Shown: positions 39,201-53,600 of the stretch, in pieces | How the letters are laid out: the number at the start of each line of letters is the position of its first letter | How positions within the stretch are numbered: position 1 is the stretch's first letter | From: Schistosoma haematobium | Taxonomy: Eukaryota > Platyhelminthes > Trematoda > Strigeidida > Schistosomatidae | Assembly (NCBI RefSeq): GCF_000699445.3 | Contig: NC_067202.1 | Coordinates: 13,607,924 to 13,671,923, forward strand | DNA length: 64,000 bases | Reading direction: 5' to 3' | Notes under the pieces: generated by a model | Database searches by the model: none | Told to the model about the DNA's origin: nothing | Seen by the model: the letters and a program-made list of their open reading frames with translations, nothing else | Made by a program: the position numbers and the translations under genes

Positions 39201-39647
39201 ACAAAACTCGCTTCCACTGTTAATCACTATTCATCTCTGCTCATAAAGCTTGTGACTTAAGGCAATTTCGAGGCAGTCCTCAAAGGATGCACATATGCCA
39301 ATAAGAGACTGATCCATTTCAGTCCTAAACAACAATCGGAATGTTCAAGTAAAACAATACCAAGTGAATTATTTTAGAATTGGTTTTAATGCACCTTGAA
39401 AACAATGTAGATTATACGTTTTTATCAAAATTTTCAAAGTTCCACTTACTTGAATGATTTATAAATCTCTACAATTTTTGACTCTGTTTTTGGTGTAATA
39501 TTAGCAAACATTTTAAGATCAGCTAATGAACCTTCAGGTCCTAAATAATCTAACAAGATATCGTAGTCTCCAATTTCAGCTAAAAAAAGACGTTTTTTAA
39601 CAATATATATATATATATATTTTATAGAAAAAGGTATTAAATAAAAC

Positions 39648-39696
<49 letters not shown>

Positions 39697-42600
39697 TACC
39701 ATGAACTCAATATAGCTGAAAGGATCTTGCTAATTAAGTCAGCAGTATGAATCTCAACAGTCTTTTTTATGGTATATGAGTGATTGAACACAACAGTTCA
39801 TGCTTGAATAGAGCTCCTTATCCTTAGCAAAATATTTATATATAAATATATACGCAATGCATAGAAATATACTATCTGTCTCTCCCTCTCCATCTCCCTC
39901 TCTCTCTCTACATATATATATATACATCTTTCTAGATTCCATATACAAATAATTGGTAAAAATTGGCTGTTTTGTGAGTAAAGAATCACACAAATCATTT
40001 GTCTTCCCATAATTATAAAACGTCACTTAGAATTCACGTATATTACTACTATAGATGTTTGTGTAGATTATGAAATTTTCATGGTCTACATTATAAGTTG
40101 ATCTTTATTAGATAATCATTGGAAAGCAGGAAGAAATGGACAGCTCACTAGTAATTAAGATCAGTCTGTAATTTTCAATCAAAGTGAGAAGCCTTGACCA
40201 ATGGAGTTCAATCATATTAGATGTGAGGTAGTTACACACCAATGTCATCAAAAGATAATCATGTAAATAGCCTTTATTGATTTAAGTTTAAAATTGGGTC
40301 CTGACATTGTGATCTAATAGTTTAGCACTTATCAAGAGACATTGAGTTTCTAGTCTCAATCTCCTGAGTGGTTATGCATCTCCACTGCCACTGAAGAATC
40401 CTAAAATGCAACTAAACAATTATCCACTGTTTACTGACTTTCAATAGATATCTATCTATGGTCAGTATGAGAATTTTTAAAGATAAAACAAGAAAACATT
40501 AAGAAATTAAAAACAAGCAAACAAGTGTACATCAATAACATAACAATTACTTTAATATTAACTAACCTTGTAGTATACATGCTGCTAGTACATGCATTTC
40601 TAAATTTCTTCCAATCAATCTACCACTATGAAGATCCCGTCTTAATTGAAGATACAGCAAGTATCTTATTGTATTTTCAACAAAAAAAACATTATTGATT
40701 ATCAAACAAAAATAAACAACAATATACATTCAAGTGTAAATGTTTTAAAAAAGATTGTTACATCACATTTTCTTTTCTGTGATATTTTTGTTTTTGGATA
40801 AGTTCTGTCAGTTGAATGCTTGATCAAATTTTCTAGCCATTTCTAATAATCTCAAACTAAATCTAGGTTTGACCAACATCAAAAACATGAAAGTACTAGA
40901 CGGCCGTTCTGTCCTAGTAATGCACATCTACGATCTCACTTGCTGGACTCGAACCTAGAATGTTTGACCTCACACTCAAACGGTTAACCTATAGACCATT
41001 GAGCCGGCATCCAATGGTGTTAATGTCTTACGTCAACCAATCCATTTTATCGTGCGACCATCCACCATTGTCTGAGATGGATAAATGTTTCATATCCGAC
41101 ATAGATTGGACTTCATTGATCGTTGTATAAACTAGATTGAATTGTAATTAATAATAAGAATCTAACAATTTACCATATTATACAAATAAACGACGGTGAT
41201 CAATAATTCTTTAACGGAAACATCAGAAAAATATGTATTCAGTTACTTTAGTATGATATTATCTAATATTGAGCACAAATATTATTATTTGGGCCTAAAT
41301 TTTGTAATGCGTCAACGAATAGTAATGAACCTAACATCTCTAATCCTTCTTAAGATGTAAACAGACGTTCGGAAAAAAGAGTTAGTTTCAAATATCATTC
41401 TCAACCCAATTAATTAGGTTATTAATTATCATATCAATTTTATTCTACCAAGTGAATCAAACTTCACCCCATTGCACAAGCAATTAGCTATCAGAACTCA
41501 GTAGCTGAGTGGATGACGTGATGGTGTTTGAAGCGAATAGTACTGGGTTTAAGTCCTAGAGTGAACATCAACTTTAAGATGCAGGTACATCCAGCTGACG
41601 AGTCCCAAATAGGACGAAACGCGCATCCTCGATTCCACTGATAGACACTATCCACCTTTGCTTATAATGCTTGTAAATTAAGGCAATATCGAGGCAATAC
41701 GCACAGTATGCACATATGTCAATAACAGACTGATCCATTTTAGTCCTAAACCTCAATGGGAAGATTCAAGTAAAACAATACCATATGATTTAGATAGTTT
41801 AACTAAGAAGCTTTCAATTTTATCATACGAATACTAATAAAATAAATCATATAACTTAAGGATGTACAGAACCTATACTTGTACAGTCTAAATTTATGCA
41901 TCAGTCTACGTAATGTAATCATTCTAAATGTTTTTATTCTAAAACTGATCAACTGGTGTTTCAAAAATCACTATATATTTTCAGTACGGTGATGTGGAGA
42001 TTAGTAAATTTCATTAAAATCAAGAAGTGATCTAAGTTAAACAACCATCTCAAACCCAGAAGCACCAAAGCGCCACTTTGCCTGAGTACGATCGTGCAAC
42101 TACCCTGGATTAATTGAGGTTAGATATTAACGCCATTGAATAGCGACTCAGTGGTCTAGAGGTTAAGTGTTTGAGCTTGCTACTAAAAGTCTTTGTTTTG
42201 ATCGCCTATGGTGAGGTTGTGGATGAGCATTGCCAAGGAGTTTCATACTAAGACTAAACAGTTGTCGATGGTAGTCAAACATAGATTGGTCCATGACTTC
42301 AATAATAACCATTATATAAATGTTGCAAATTCGGTGTTGAATTATGTGAGTCTCTAAGATGATTGAAAATATCTGTAGCTGAGGATGAGGATGTTTGAGT
42401 TGTTATGATGTATTTACAGCTGACTGATCATTGAGTAGTGGCCGATGTCATGTATGTCAGGCCCTTCGCAGTAAAGATTGAATCCTATTGAACAAGTTTC
42501 TATGTGGCGACTTGTGGAAGTTACTCGACATCGCAGGCACTATGTTGAGATGTAAGGTGGTGATTTAGTGGTAGTCTGCAGGAAACTCTGGACCTAGCTT

Positions 42601-44570
42601 CTTGCTACTTGGCACTCGTGGGCAAGGTTTACTTGCGATATCGGGGAACCTCATGCTCTCGGATGGATTCAATCTCAACTCACCTAGCTTCACAGTCAGG
42701 CTCAGTTTCTTTGAGTGAGCAATTTTAAATGAAGATTCTGATAAAACGATATAAGTGAAATCAACCAAATCTTTAAAAATTAAACGGTTTACCAAGTTTT
42801 CTTGGCCTTAAGACAACTATGTTATGTAGTTTTGAGATATGGGTTTGGAAAGTGATTATTTTGTGAGCTCAATATAACAGGCTCCGTATGAGTGAGTAAA
42901 CTGGTTTAGGATTATTGTCGATCGATCCTAAAAGAAAGCCATTTTCCATAAGCAATTGTCTGAATTTATTTAACACTTCACCGATTAAATCTTCCGCGCA
43001 GATTTATCTAGGATGTACCAGGTTTCTCTAGTTGATCTAAGGAAATCTACCTTGAAAGTTTGCATATTGCCAGTTCTAGGTTGGCCTTTGAGTATCAAGT
43101 AAAAATCAATATTTGTATTCAGTGAAATCATAATTATCGCATTTTTTTCAGACTCAATGAGTAATGTGGTAACAAACTGATTTGAACTGATACAAATCAG
43201 ATTGACATAAGATTCATTACAACACACTGTAGTAAGCAACGATTAAGAAAGCATAAGATATCTTATAGTTATGTCACTTAGTGTAAATTTGCAACGTTAT
43301 CAATTAATCTATCAATTCTATATAACACTCTGTTCTAATGTGTCTATATTGAACTACTAGTCATTGTAAACAAATTAATTATATTACTCGACTGTGAATT
43401 GAATTACATGAGTTAAAATCACTCACCGACTTTTTTCTTGACGAAATTCATTAACTGGATCACTTGGATAATGTTTAACACGAAAATTCAATGATCTTGG
43501 ACTAACATCTGAAAAAGATTTAGCCATTTATTACGTTAAAGCATTATACATCAAACTGTCTATAATATATAGACATAGTTTTTAATTAGAAAATCATTGG
43601 AAATTAAGGACCATTGGATAGTTATCATTTTGTCTTAGTACCAGACTACTCATTGGCAATTCATATGCACGACTCCAATAAAAATCAGACAAATGGCGGG
43701 CTCGTGGATGTGCACTGCTGAGAAGTCCCATGTTAAGACGAAATGGCTGTCCAGTGCTTCCAGGTTTTCCATGATGGTCTAACTTCAATTGACTCATGAT
43801 TTCAACTATTGAACTTAATGTTTTATCCTAAATGTTTATCCTTCAGACCACTACATTGATACCAATACCTTAACTAGTCTAACTTTACATGATTGGCAAT
43901 ATTTTACTACAATCTTCTTGTATAATTCAAAGATAACTATTACACATCTAACTTGATATTAAACTAAATGAATCGCCAGAAATCATTCTTGTCTTTTTAA
44001 AATGATGCACCCTACCAGATTTTTATTCTTAATAAGTTTATAATCGAGTTTTCAGTTGATTAAGCCTCATATAACTGTCATTTTCATCTTGCATTATAAC
44101 ACTTTCAGATGTTACTTGGGATTTTAAATGAAGCCTAACAGTACTTAGATTTCACAATTGATTGATCACTTGGTGGTGATCAATGTCATGTGTGTCAAGT
44201 CCTTCTTAGTGCAGATCGAATGCTATCGACCACGTTGCAATATGGCTAATAAAGAAAGATCGGTTCAGTGAAGACATTTTCAAAGCTGTACAATCACAAA
44301 CACATATACTTATTTTTTCAGGATCATAATAATTACAATAATAATAAACTTCTCAACAGTGCACATCCACCGTCCTCCTCGCGAGACTCGAACCAAGGAC
44401 CTATCAGTCTCAGGCACGAACGCCTAATCTCCAGGCACTGAGCCGGTATTCGATGGTTTTATTGTCTAACTTCAACCGATCCATTATCTTGCACAACCAT
44501 TCGTTCGCTGTCTCTACCAGACACAGGTAGAGACAGGTATCTACTACAATCTCCACAAGTCACCATTCTA

Positions 44571-44606
<36 letters not shown>

Positions 44607-47600
44607 TTCTTCCTTGGCCCTAATTCCACTCAGTAATACGTTTCAGTCCTGTTTTTTAAGTTACTGTTTTGTAATTTTCAACCTAAGTCAGTTATTCTTA
44701 TGACCTTTATGTTTTTAATTTTTCTTCATATCTGTCGAGCGGACACTTATCTTTCATATTTATGACTCGTTAATTATTTTCATCCTTCTATTCTTTTCTA
44801 ACCCTTTGATTATTATCCAACCTCATTTGATGTTTGAAATCATGAATCACTTTGTTATGCAATCTTTTCTCTCTATCTATAAACTTATTCATTTACCAAA
44901 CAACCATAAATATTTATTTATTTATTTCATGAGTCAACTGAAGCTACACCATCATGGGAAACCTTCAAGTACTTGATATGATCAGTGAAGTTCAACCGTG
45001 TCTGTTGTGAGATCATAACTCACTGAAGAAAACGATGGACGGTGACGCGAGTTCATGGATTGGTTGAAGTTAGACATTAACACCATTGGATGCCGTCCCA
45101 TTGGTCTGGAGGTTAGGCATCCGTACGCGAGACCGATAGGTCCTGGGTTCAAATCCCACGTGCAGAATGGTAGATGTGCACTGTTGAAGAGTCCCATACT
45201 AGGACGAACTAACCGTCCATTACTTCCAGGCCTTCAATGGTGATCGAGCTTACATGGATTCATTAATTCAAACCACAAACATTTCTGTTAGTTTTTGACA
45301 CAAATTAATTTTCTAATTTGATAAACTTAGTTACTTGATTTAAGTGAGATTTAAAAAACTTATATGATGTTATTAATGAGAATTGAATATTTACTGAAAC
45401 AACAATTATACTACTGAATTTAATTAGTACTGAAAATAACCTTACAATTTCAATGACTATTATTGTTGAATGATTGTATAATCCAGTTAAAATGATTAAA
45501 CATAAATGTTCTTTCTGTATAATTTATGAATTGTATAAGATTTATGATTTGTTTTCTACTATTTTTACATAAGAAGATAGCAGATCCTGGGTTTTAGTGC
45601 AAAACTCATTCATCCATTTAGCTAAATAGAGTTTTGGCATTATAGCATATTTCAGTTCGTAATGAAAACTTACTTACCTACTTCTGTTACCCCTCGTGGT
45701 GGAGCATAGACGGCCCACCAGCCCTTTCCATCCAACCCTGACCTGATCAATACTTTCCAGCTCTTTCCAGTTGTTATTCATCCTTTTCATATGGGCTTCT
45801 ATTTCCCTACATAATGTGTTCTTGGGTTTTCCTCTTTTCCGTTTCCCTTCAGGACTCCAAGTTGAGGCTTGCCTCGTGATGCAGTTTGGTGATTTTCGTA
45901 ATGTATTTCCTATCCATTTTCATCATTTTTTCCTAAGTTCCTCTTCAACTGGAACTTGCTTTGTTCTCTCCCACAGAAAGCTGTTGGTAATGGTTTCCGA
46001 TCAACGGACATTGAATATCTTGCTTAGACAACTGTTTATAAGTATTTGTACCTTCTTGATGATGATTGTAGTAGTTCTCTAAGTTTCAGCTCCGTTCAGT
46101 AGGATTGTTTTGACGTTTGTATTGAAAATTCTGACTTTGATATTGATTGACTGTTGTTTTGAGTTCCATACGTTCTTCGATTGTAGGAATGTGGCCCTTG
46201 CTTTGCCAATCCCCACCTTTACGTCTTCTAATCTAATTCCTAGTCCTAACTATCAACAGTAAATCATTATTCTTATTCCTCACACTGGTTTATAATCCTC
46301 ACTTAATTCTTGTTAGTAGCTAGGCATACTCAAGATCACACTGATGTCACTCAAAAGTTGTCCATAAATTATAGTCTCACCAAAATCACTATACTTAACC
46401 GACTAATCTATGAACTAGATTCATTCTCTACAAAGTTACTCATAATTTACTTGCTTTAACGTACATTATGTTTTGAATAACGTTCTAAGTATTAAGAAGT
46501 CACAGTCTTGATTGAATAGATACATTTCGGTAAATATGCAAATTATTAATATGACAAATGTTACTTACATTTTAATTGTTTATAAACAGTTTTAGACATT
46601 TCTAGCCATTGCTGTAAAATAAAGATATAAACCTAAATAAAAGCTCAATAACAACCAACACATTCACGATTATGTTAAATACTACTTATTATTAAAGTTT
46701 TAGAATATTATAAGTAGCATTCTAGTGTATTGCTATTCTTAATAATATCTTAGGCTAAACTCCGCCTGGAGTCCCTCCAGGGGCTACTGCCGGTCCCAAG
46801 CCAGGATAAAGTAGGAGGGTTGGGCATGGGGTTAGCGACGCCATCCCGTAGAAAACTAACTCGCTAAAAAACTCTAAGCAGAAAAAAAAATTATTCAAAT
46901 CTAAAGTTATGAATTTGTTTAGTTGTCCTTCAACCAATGGGAATAATTAAAATACTCAATCAGGTCTTTTTGTAATTGCTAACTTCAACTGAAGTCCTTC
47001 TAGGGTTAGGGATAGTCTCAAGCCCGAGTAAAAAAAGGAAGGTTGGTGAAGGTGTTAGCAACCTCATCCTTTATATGAATTTTGCTTTAAAAAATGTGCC
47101 AACCGCAAAAAAGTAATTTATAATTGCTTTATTTATATGTCTACCAGTGGAGAAAAACTACTCATTCCCTAAACTAATGTTAAAGATGTATACACGTTAT
47201 TTCCTCTTCAAATTCCCTTACAATCATAAAACAATAGTCGATTGTTAACAGTCTTACCCTTAACCCATCAAAACGTCAAAAGTGTTATCTTTAGCCTGAG
47301 ACATGTCAAACAATCAAACATCCTATTAGAATCAAATGAAATCTGTTGTATTAGAGATGTTATTTATCCTGGTACATGTTTCTCTTATGATCTCTCTCAG
47401 TCTTCCCATCTTTTGTCGATATTAAAGGTCGTTCATCGTCTAACTTATTATGTAAAGAGGTCATGTGTTTCTAGCATTACACAAAATTCGGTTATACGAA
47501 CTGTTAATTATTGTATATTACCTAATATTCTATACTGACGACCATTGGTTTTTCTGAACTTCTGAAAAACAATTGCACTGCGTTGTGTAGAATCCTGAAT

Positions 47601-50600
47601 TCAGTTATTAAGATATGGGGTGAATCTTTTAATGTTATGATATATGGTTGTAAACAGACATTTCAAATCTTGTAAACAACTCACAAGTATCATTTTATCA
47701 AATATAAACTAATCACATCAATCACATATCATGATATATCATCTAGAAGAATGAATTGCAGATATATGGAAGCTACATATACGTGAGCACAAACCAGATA
47801 AGTGAGTAAGATAGAAAGTTAAACTACAGCTTTATTGATTAAAACTGAAATAAGAATATATGCACACTTATACACAAATAACCACTTTTATCCCTAAGAA
47901 AATAAAGTCACATTTTCCACCAATAGCATGTTTTCCTTTTAAAAAAACGAAGCTAAATCTCTACTAACAGAGTACATTTATCTTGTAACCTTTGTCTTAT
48001 TGGCTCAACTTATCAACAACTACTTTCTAAAAAGTTTTACAAGTAATGTTGCTCTATCGTAAACAATGTATTTGACTTATTCATACTTTGTATATTATAT
48101 ATGTTTAGAGAAAAAACCAAACATGTAAACATATGAAAACTGAATGTATTCATTAAATATCTTACTCGTTGTTTAGAACGATCTAGATAACGTAGACCAA
48201 AATAATCTTTTTCAATAATTCCACCTATTCGTTCTATAACTTGATTGAATAATACACGACCAAGACAGTCATTCTATTTTATAAAAATACAAAATAGAAT
48301 TCAAGAAAATTAATAGTTATTTTGATAAAAATTTGTCTATATGTATATGTGTGGTGTGTGCTACTTATATTGGCATAAGTAGTATATGATGTTAGTAGTG
48401 AACAGAAGGTCTGGCAGCAGAGAAACAAGAGGATCGAACAGTAAAAAATTGAAACAGAATGCAATTTGTATGAAAGTGCAAGAACAATGAAGTTTGAGTC
48501 ACTATAAGACAACTGATGGACATTTTGCAAATTACATATTCACTATTTGATTGTTAGATTTTATTAGCAAGTCCTGTAATTTTATGTCAACTACATTCGT
48601 TTGTCCCCACAGGTGTTCCTGCTCACTACATATGTATATACTTCATTATAGACTAGGAATGGAGTATGGTACAAATTCTTTGAAACACAATAGCTAATTG
48701 GTTACCAATTGTAACTATTGAAACGTGTATAGAATCTACTTTATGTTAAGATATTTGAATAAACTTTATCTTGAACAATTATTTTATTTCAACGGTTGAG
48801 ATCATGAGTCAATTGAAGCTAGACCACTATGAAAGACTTGGAAACACTAAACGGCCGTCTCGTCCTATTGTGCGACTCTTTTGTGGTGCGCATCCGCGAT
48901 CCCGCCTTGCGAGATTCAAACCCAGGGCCTTCAGTCTCGCGTGCGAACGATTTACCCACTGAACCACTGAGTCGGCATTGAATGGTGTTAGTGTCTAACA
49001 TCAACCAATCCATGAAATTGCGCATTCATCTTCCATTGTACTGAGGTAGATAACTGTCTCTACCCGACACGGATTAGCTCCACTGGTTACGGTTTCTCAC
49101 CAGAAATCCGAGAATTACCACACGAAGCTAGTGACTAGTGAGCACGAGGAAATTATCAGTATAAACGTCTCCCACTGTACTGGGGTAGATAAATAACTTT
49201 CACAGATTAAATCACGAAATGATCTTAGCTAGACCCCCATTAAAAACCTGAAAGCCTTGGACGAACATTTCGTCTTAGTGTATGAATCTTCAGCGATGCG
49301 GATACACAATCTGGCAACCAAGAGTCGAATAAATAATTCTTCACATAAAGCCGTTCCTTCGTTCTTATATAGGTTCGTATTAGTTTTGTTCCGCTGTAAT
49401 AAGTAGTAATTTTGCCACAGTCATAACAAATGTCATGCAGAAATGTTTTACTGCAGTAGATTATCACTACAAAATATTGTGTAAGCACTTTGTTCAGGGT
49501 ATGATCACGAAAAGAAACTTAATAAGAGATTCGTGAAGATGAAAAGTACCCAGCTGAAATAAATAAAAACCAGTATGCTAACGACTGACTATCAGTGAAA
49601 CAATTCTCAAGGACGAATGCATGCCAACTGTAACTGATTAAAATCTAGTAAAAACATCAACAATGGGATAATGCAAGATATAACGAATTGAACAAAGATT
49701 CATGTGTTATATAAGTGGCTATCTGAATACAATACCCAAGTGGATTTTGTGTTGGACTTCAGGGTGAAAGATATTGAGTTCGAATCCCAGAATAAACATC
49801 AACCGTAGGACACAGGTACATCTAGCTAACCAACCCAAAACAAGGTAAAATTTACTACATATCAAAATCGTTCGTAACATTTATGTAAATCTAACACCAC
49901 TACATTACTGATATTTCATTTTAAACAAAAGATGACTACAATGCTTTAAAAAGTCACTATAAATTATCTCAACAAATTCATAAGTTATCATTAGGCAGTA
50001 TTGAGTACAGTAGGTGATATATTTTACAGATTTTCTCAAAATATATTCAGGATTACATGAAATTATTGAAGATTCTACCACAAACAGTAACACCTTATTA
50101 CCAATTATCATTTATTTTACGAGAAGTCGTAGCGTGATTTGTGCTACTGATATCGACAGATATGAGTAGTATGTTTCACTAATCGAAAGTGGAATGCCTG
50201 GTGGCAGAAGGTTGCAAAAATAGAAGGCAAGAGAATGAGAACAGAGAAAGATTGGTATTGAAACGAAAGAACAAAACAATTTGAGACAATTGATGGATGT
50301 TTTGCAAATAAAGTATTTACTATATGGTTCTCAGATTTTACTAAGAGATTCAGTAATTTGGTATGCAAATACATTTGGTCGTCCCCATCTGAGTTCTCGT
50401 TCACTACAGTAGTAGTAGTAGTAGTGTTACTATTATTAATCTTATAATTATTAGTCCAATTACTTGCGTCATACAGGTTATCATTTTAATTTGGTTTTAA
50501 AACATGATAGAACTACCAAGTTATGACAATTTACAGTCAGTCGGGCATGAAACATTAGGACAATGAGATGAAAAGCAAAGCAGTAGAAACAATAGTGTTG

Positions 50601-53600
50601 GCAATGATAGTAAGGAATACTAAGCGTTGAGAATATGGTTAAAAAAGGCAAAATGAAAAAGAAACGTTTGAAAGAATACTGGAGCTCAAAACCGATAAGG
50701 AGATAAATAGTGATGAATGTACGGGATTCATCGTGACTGATCCTGATCCATGTCAACCAGTTATATCGTCTAAATTAATCAATTAATGAAATTAATTATA
50801 GAAACATATTCTTACATCTTTCACTATGAAATAATCACTTATAAATTCTATCAAATCTCTTTCATTAACAATTATTTAGATTTTAACTAAGGTCATGAAC
50901 CAATAAACGTTAGATCATTACTTAAAACATAAAAGCACCGGACGGTCGTTCCTCCTAGTACGGGACTTCTCAGCGGTTATTTGTACAACAGTCAATTAAT
51001 AACAACTATTGACCATGTGCCCTCTAGTGACTGGCTTCAAGAAGAATTTCCTGGAGTTCAGTTGAGAAGCCGTGACCAGTGTAGTTCAACTATGTCTGTT
51101 GTGAAGTAGTTACTTACTGAAGACAACGGTGGATGGTCGAGCAATATCGTGGATGGGTTGAAGCTAAGCATTAACATTGCTAGATGCCGGTTCAGTGGTC
51201 CAGAGGTTAAATGTTCGTACTCGAAACCGAAGGTCCTGGGTTCTAGCCCCACTTGTGGGATCGTGAATATGCACTGTTGAAGAGTCTCATATTAGGACGA
51301 AATGGCGGTCCAGTTCCTTCGAGTTTTCAATGATGATCTAATGTCCTGTGATTCCAGGTTTTCAATGATGGTCTAACATTCATCCATTCATGATATCAAT
51401 TTAAACTCAACAATCTTCACAACCTTATATTGATAGCTAATAATTTACACATCCAATATTGCTTAAAGATTATAAAATCGATTTTAGGAGAATAAACAGT
51501 TTGGATTGGTATATCCTCTTATTGATAGTGTGAACACACAGAGTACTAATACTACTACAACTACTATTACCACTGTAACTAAATAGTAGAAAAATGCATA
51601 TTGCTGAAAATGTCAAGCCTTTTACATTAACCAATAGAATTAATTTCATGGTTTAATCGATTATTAATAAGGGAATAATTAACAAGACATTCAATAATGT
51701 AAGAAAAAACTCCCTATTTTTACTAAAGTATTGTAGAACAATCAATAATGTATATTTCCTGATATAAGAAAACGTTTTAAAACACAAAAATGAGGATACA
51801 CACAATACAAATACTAAGTTGATGTATATATATTAACTTACATTATTTATAAATTAATTATTTACTCAGTATTAATTAGATTAACTGTATGATGTAATTG
51901 TACTTAGATGTTAAATATTAGAACAACAGACTTTGTAGACACGATGACTAGAAACACAACGTATTGAATATATATAATTTAATTTCAATGGTTGAGATCA
52001 TGAGTCAATTGAAGCTAGACCACTATGAAAAACTTGGAAACACTGAACGGCCATTTCGTCCTATTGTGGGACTCCTCTGTAGCAGTGCGCATCCACGACC
52101 TCGCCTTGAGAGAATCGAATCCAAGACCTATCAGTCTTCATGGTGGTCTAGCTTCAATTGACTCATGATCTCAACCGTTGAAACCACTATAATATCTATA
52201 AAACCCATTCTGATATACAATTTAATTAATTAAATTTGTACAGATCAGATATCAAATATATTAGTGATTCCGGTAGTTAAACCATTAAATTAGTGTATGG
52301 AATCATTATATAGTTGTTTGATCACAGTCTGTGAATGATTAATATGTTTAAACTTTAATTTTATTATTCTAACTTTTGTAAGTCAACATCTAAGACTGAT
52401 TAAATTTGAGACGATGGAGGAGATTTGTAGCTCAGATGAATGATTTAGGTGGAGTTTTGTTGTCTCAGCTCATATCGATGCTTGTGGACAACTGGAAAAA
52501 GGTTTAAGATTTTAAATAAGAGGAATACTAAAAGCACAAGGGAATTTGTAGAAGCTTGACACTCAGGTTAATCAGCGATCAACAAACACATTGAAATCGA
52601 TCCAATCTATCAACTAATCAGAAAATTCTTGGACAAACATTGGAACAAGAATCAAATCAGTAGGATATACAATCAAAATAAGGATGTAGACAAATACAGG
52701 TTAAATGTCAACAATAACAAATCAAGATCGAGGTCGATAGAACAAGCTGCGAGTCATATGTGCAGAAATTTGAACACTACACATTTATCTGAAGTTTGAA
52801 CTGATGATTATGTTCAGAAGAACGATGACAGATCCATGATAAAACCATCCAGCACAAAGAACCAAACTCCACCTACAAATGATTGAATTTCAGTCAAAAA
52901 TGTCAACAACGAGACAATTCCAATTATTATCAAGTAAACTAACATTCATACCCATTGCATAGGTAATTGATTATCTGAACTCAGCAGTTAAATTAATAAC
53001 GCATTGAGGTGAGAGTATAATTTCTGAACAGACCCATGGAATCAAATTTATACAAAGATATTCGTCAATATTTTTACAAATAGTCTAACATAAATTGGGC
53101 GCCGAATATATAAAAAACATTGTTTGTGCAAAATTATATTAGAAATAATCATCGCGATTGGAATTTAGATAATTCCAACGTTTCATTCAGCAAACTTGTT
53201 TCGAATCTTCCAAGAATATCATCAAGATCAAAATTATCAAGAAGTATATAATATTTAACTCCGCCTGTAACTCTTCTAGAGTTACTGCCGGTCCCAAGCC
53301 TGGATAAAGGAGGAGGGTTGGGTATGGGATTACCGGCTCCATCTTGTAGAAACCCAATTCGCTAAAAAAGCACTAACCGGGAAAAGTAATTCAAACCATT
53401 TAAAATCTGCCTGAGAGTTAGATCTTCATTTCGAAAATTTATGAGGCCTCATAGTGAGAGCCGAGTTTTTTCGAAAGTCATGAGGCCGATATGTTTTTTG
53501 ATAATTTCGGTTTTTATTTTAATCCTGAAGAAATCAAGACAAACTTGCCGGACGAAACGGTGGAATTATTCAAGTTTCAGTAACTGCAATCATTTTACAA

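Larger units (their letters stand above)
38457..39449 (-). other. Intron 6 (993 bp)
   Basis: Nearly filled by a Rep-2 copy (38625-38910) and an inverted alpha composite (39005-39385). Confidence 0.9.
40665..43426 (-). other. Intron 4 (2762 bp)
   Basis: Holds a beta copy (40868-41100), an alpha SINE with a near-intact hammerhead (41450-41790) and a degraded beta copy (42090-42300). 42330-42560 shares wording with Rep-6 (60460-60850). Confidence 0.8.
43509..46568 (-). other. Intron 3 (3060 bp)
   Basis: Holds beta copies (43588-43812, 44335-44560, 44925-45275), an AT microsatellite and a Rep-5-related element interrupted by an RTE 3' end (45586-46400). Confidence 0.8.
46612..48165 (-). other. 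Intron 2 (1554 bp)
   Basis: Holds two RTE 5'-type fragments (46750-46885 and 46985-47115) and a LINE reverse-transcriptase C-terminal remnant (47230-47545). Confidence 0.8.

Noticed and set aside
39754..40026. Minus ORFs of 70-90 residues with [12 protein letters not shown]
   Set aside because: Translation of a CT/TA-rich simple tract in intron 5; no homology recognised.
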